Assembly (NCBI GenBank): GCA_022828595.1
Contig: JAKGHH010000003.1
Span: 18,104,934 to 18,168,933 of the forward strand
Direction: 5' to 3'
DNA from: Nelumbo lutea
Taxonomy: Eukaryota; Streptophyta; Magnoliopsida; Proteales; Nelumbonaceae
DNA: 64,000 nucleotides
Shown here: in pieces, positions 61,201 to 64,000 of the stretch
Position numbering within the stretch: position 1 is the stretch's first letter
Layout: every line of letters starts with the position of its first letter
The notes under the pieces: generated by a model
What the model was told of the DNA's origin: nothing
Seen by the model: the letters and a program-made list of their open reading frames with translations, nothing else
Database searches by the model: none
Position numbers and translations under genes: made by a program

Positions 61201-62935
61201 TCAATTTGACTATACCTGAAGTTTTTGCAGATTTTCCATGGACATGCTACATGAAGAATCATTTGAGGTCACATAAACCACCTTTGCATCATTAGACATC
61301 ATAGGATCATACATGGGGTGAACAACTGGCTCCTGTTGAATTACCCCATTTTCATAAGGAATCTTATTAGAATCTAATTGCAGCAACTGTGAACACAAGG
61401 CTTTCATATGTGCTTCAAGTGCTCCAGCTCTGACTTGAATTATTCGATTTATGGTGTAGATCAAGTAAAGAGGCTCGTCAGGCATTGTGAATGGGAGAGA
61501 TGCAAGTATCTCTGTGCAGTACCTGAAAACAAAATAAATAAATAAATAAATAAATAGATGGATAAATGAAATGAATAAGAAAGAAAGAATTTGAGTTTAA
61601 AATTTAAGCTATTTTCAACGGAAGAAATATAGGCATCAATTGCAGTACTCACATAAGAAAGGGAATCAATTGAAGGTTCCAACTTGGAGAATCAAATTTT
61701 CGTACTACAGAAAACATAAATTTGTTCCTTGAAACACGGTTTCCACGAATCAGCCTGTAGATTCTTGAAACTCCAAGCCTTGCATAGGTAAAAGAGCTAC
61801 TTTCAGATCTCCCTTTCATATTTGTAGAAACCTTGTTTTGGTTGGAACATTCAGAAGAACTGCTACTCATGGACTGAATAAAATTGAATGACATCTGAAG
61901 ACCATCACCCAAACGGCTTTCAAAAAATGCAGGATACCTGCACCCAAAAAAATGTTAAGTTAAATAGATAGATCCATGTAATTACATATTACAGAAGTTT
62001 TAGTAGGCATTAGAAGATTCATACTTCTCATTCATGTTCATTAGCAAATGATGTGCCACCTTTGAGTTCACTTCCTGCAGATCTGTTTCAAGTGCTATAA
62101 GGTACGGAACACAAGTAATTGGGTGAACCAAACCTTGACGTAGAACAACCTCCACAATCTGCATCAAAAAATGGCAAGAAATAAAAGTGAACACCAACTG
62201 CGGACAGGGGAATCCAATGATAACACATGGAACTCATGGATGCAGGTATCATAACCTCCAGTCCACAGATCCCCACCTTAAGGGCAGATTGGCGAACTCG
62301 TTCATTCACATCCAAACATCTTTCCAAGATACCATCCCAATACAATTGAACTATCCCCCCACAAATGTTAGTATCGCCTGCACCTGCAGCAACGGGGACG
62401 CTATGTCCACTTCCTTCAGGATGATTTGCTGCATTACTGGCAACCTTATCTGTTCCCATTTGGCTTTCGGCATCAAGAAGATATTCGTACATGTTTTGCA
62501 ATGATTGCATCTGGTCAACAGAAAGTTTCAGCACATATATTGAAGTGGATACCAGCATGTAAAAAGAACGAAAATTGTACCTTGAGTCGAACATCACAAC
62601 CAGATGCAAATGTTGCTCCAATTATTTTCCCTACATCCTCTTCCAACATATATTCGGGCCTAGCAATCAAAACATATCCCAGTGCCTAGAAAAATAGGTT
62701 AAATACATAAGGTGTCTTCCAATTTGATATCAATATTTGAGAGAGATCAACATATATGGAAGTAGACACACACCTGTAAGGCTCGTACTTTTATGACAAA
62801 ATCATCCAAAGAGAGGTATTTTTTAAGCAGTTTGAGGCTCTGAACAACATCTACATTTCTGCTATCCGAGGTGATCAGCAACTCGTTACCATACCGGACT
62901 AACAAACCAAGACAAAAAAGAGAGCGCCCCACTTG
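58261..62935 (-). CDS. SCC2: Sister chromatid cohesion protein SCC2 (cohesin loader), C-terminal part
   Basis: Nine 3' exons on the minus strand: 62935-62774, 62685-62581, 62510-62277, 62158-62025, 61937-61653, 61522-61216, 59660-59556, 59426-59301, 58491-58261. All are GT-AG and frames join, giving 562 aa and a TAG at 58261-58263. SCC2 (Nipped-B/NIPBL family), with SCC4, loads cohesin on chromatin; loss is lethal in plant embryos. Visible family segments are [62 protein letters not shown] and [18 protein letters not shown], all in the HEAT-repeat region, then [17 protein letters not shown] and a basic tail ending RGRQRL, which is typical of plant SCC2. The 5' part lies beyond the right edge. 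The intron 61215-59661 hosts an antisense LINE and a MITE. No disruption is seen. Confidence 0.93.
59740..60898 (+). mobile_element. LINE 3' fragment in an SCC2 intron (antisense)
   Basis: It covers the end of ORF2. The zf-RVT region is near 59815-59960. The frame [20 protein letters not shown] plus [11 protein letters not shown] (from about 60080) comes next, followed by a degraded RNase H (FDGS at about 60370, [20 protein letters not shown] at 60547 and [16 protein letters not shown] near 60675). Stops and frame changes occur throughout. It ends ttaatgaaagttacc then a short A-run. The matching segments in the MPP-beta LINE ([20 protein letters not shown] and the 3' end atcaatgaaatctgg) show the two belong to one family. 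The 5' boundary is approximate. Confidence 0.85.
61032..61151. mobile_element. Tourist-like MITE in the same SCC2 intron
   Basis: TTA (61029-61031) and TTG (61152-61154) flank cgctatgtttggtttgacag and ctgtcaaacgaaacacagcc, which are inverted copies. A G-run (61055-61065) lies inside. It is about 65 bases from the exon ending at 61216. Confidence 0.65.
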
Positions 62936-64000
62936 CTGAAATTTACAGAGGAATCAGACTTCTCTGACATTTTTATTTGACAAGCACAAAACAAAGAAAA
63001 GCAGCAAACAAATAGATTTTCCTTTTGTGCATCCCTAGAAAATTGACAACTTTTTGAAACACATATTAGCTTTTCAGGACATAAAGGGGTGATCATGGGT
63101 CGGACCAGGCTGGGTTTAGCACCAATAATAAGGGCTTCAGTGTAGGCCCAGGTCTGGTCAAGCCCACACCCCAGGCCTAAATTACAAGCCCAGGCCCAGC
63201 CCTACACAAACCCAGACTGGGCTTACAAGCTTTCTGGGCCTAATGAAAAGAATAATTATTTGAAAATTTTTAAATTAAATAATATATAATACAAGAAGAA
63301 AAAAACAAAAAATAAATAAAGGAATGGACCTCATTTAATTCCTAAACTTGGTTTAGCTTGGCTTACCTATCCTTTCATAGAAAGAAGGCAAGGCCTTCAT
63401 TCTAGCAATGGCAATGGGGTGGGTTCAGGAAGGGATTTTTAAATTCTTGACCCTAACCACCTCCCTAGACCTCCTAACCCATACCCTCCCCAAAACCCAT
63501 AGCAGAACCACGACCCACACATGAAAATGCAAAACCCTCCCTGCATTTGAGGGTGGGATGGGTTGGGTCTAGAACCATATCCAATTTCCGATTATTTCCT
63601 GTTATATATAAGCAATAACCAAGTAAAATAACATGAACAAGCATCAAAATTTCTTATTATTTGATTAAAACATGTAGAAAACACATAAGTTATCAATTAT
63701 CCTTCATGTAAAATTCAAAATATTTTTAAATTCAACACCTAATACATAAATATACATGTCTTGCAACAATATGTGGGTTGGGGAGGGTTGGGTTTAGCTT
63801 AATAATACCATACCCTACCTGTACCTGTATGGGTTGTAAAATCCCCAAACCCGTACCCGCTACAAAATCTGTTTTTCAAGCAAAAAACCCACCCCATTGA
63901 GACGGGTAGGGGAAGGCACCCATCGGGTAGGGTAGAAATTTCCATCTCTACATCATTCTCATTACTGAGCAATGAGGGACATGGAACAGCATTAAATAGT
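62936..64000. other. SCC2: SCC2 intron or upstream part, no exon recognised
   Basis: Beyond the acceptor of the exon starting at 62935 I could not identify another SCC2 exon. The stretch 63090-63260 is a repeat with GGCCCAGG/CCTGGGCC words. The stretch 63404-63955 is a decayed foldback element with ggcaatggggtgggtt near the left end and aaatttccatctctac at the right end, similar in ends to the element at 24629. The last 45 bases may hold coding sequence but are too short to judge. Confidence 0.5.

Overview
The window is nuclear DNA of a flowering plant. The evidence is AT-rich intergenic DNA, genes split by GT-AG introns, and proteins of clearly plant type: a plastid BCCP with transit peptide, plant SCC2, and a plant TPX2-family protein. 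Intergenic and intronic space is full of plant-style transposons. The species cannot be named from the sequence; nothing points to a grass.

Five protein-coding genes are intact or nearly so, plus the 3' part of a sixth. UDP-glucose 6-dehydrogenase is at 5355-6797 (-), with a 5'UTR intron up to 7464. A TPX2-domain microtubule protein is at 14713-17999 (+, 8 exons, 518 aa). Ribosomal protein eS19 is at 21207-24476 (-, 4 exons, 143 aa). The mitochondrial processing peptidase beta subunit is at 33458-41949 (+, 9 exons, 528 aa). The plastid acetyl-CoA carboxylase BCCP is at 48038-54846 (+, 7 exons, 293 aa). The C-terminal nine exons of the cohesin loader SCC2 run from 62935 down to 58261 (-), with the 5' part off the right edge. 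A bL34m-like (mitochondrial ribosomal L34) fragment lies at 27790-28116. These genes do not form an operon or pathway cluster; they are unrelated housekeeping genes separated by transposon-rich DNA.

Mobile DNA dominates the rest. Two elements look like Pack-MULEs, that is, terminal inverted repeats enclosing captured host gene pieces: a U-box/ARM (PUB) fragment at 8566-9857 and a POLTERGEIST-like PP2C fragment at about 42541-44645. The second is itself split by a foldback MITE with a 9-10 bp target duplication. That MITE family, with ends reading like ggtttttaaaacc, occurs at least seven times. Other elements are a solo LTR with a 5 bp duplication (30103-30997) carrying five 40-bp tandem repeats, a tRNA-type SINE with an 18 bp duplication (50486-50647), three LINE fragments (in introns of MPP-beta, SCC2 and BCCP), many Tourist-like MITEs with TTA/TAA duplications, a 400 bp element with an exact 13 bp duplication (12286-12685), and three local tandem duplications (140, 78 and about 520 bp).

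Exon boundaries were read by hand from splice signals, frame continuity and remembered family conservation. No alignment or expression data were available. I found no undescribed coding system; the most unusual material is the two gene-fragment-carrying transposons.
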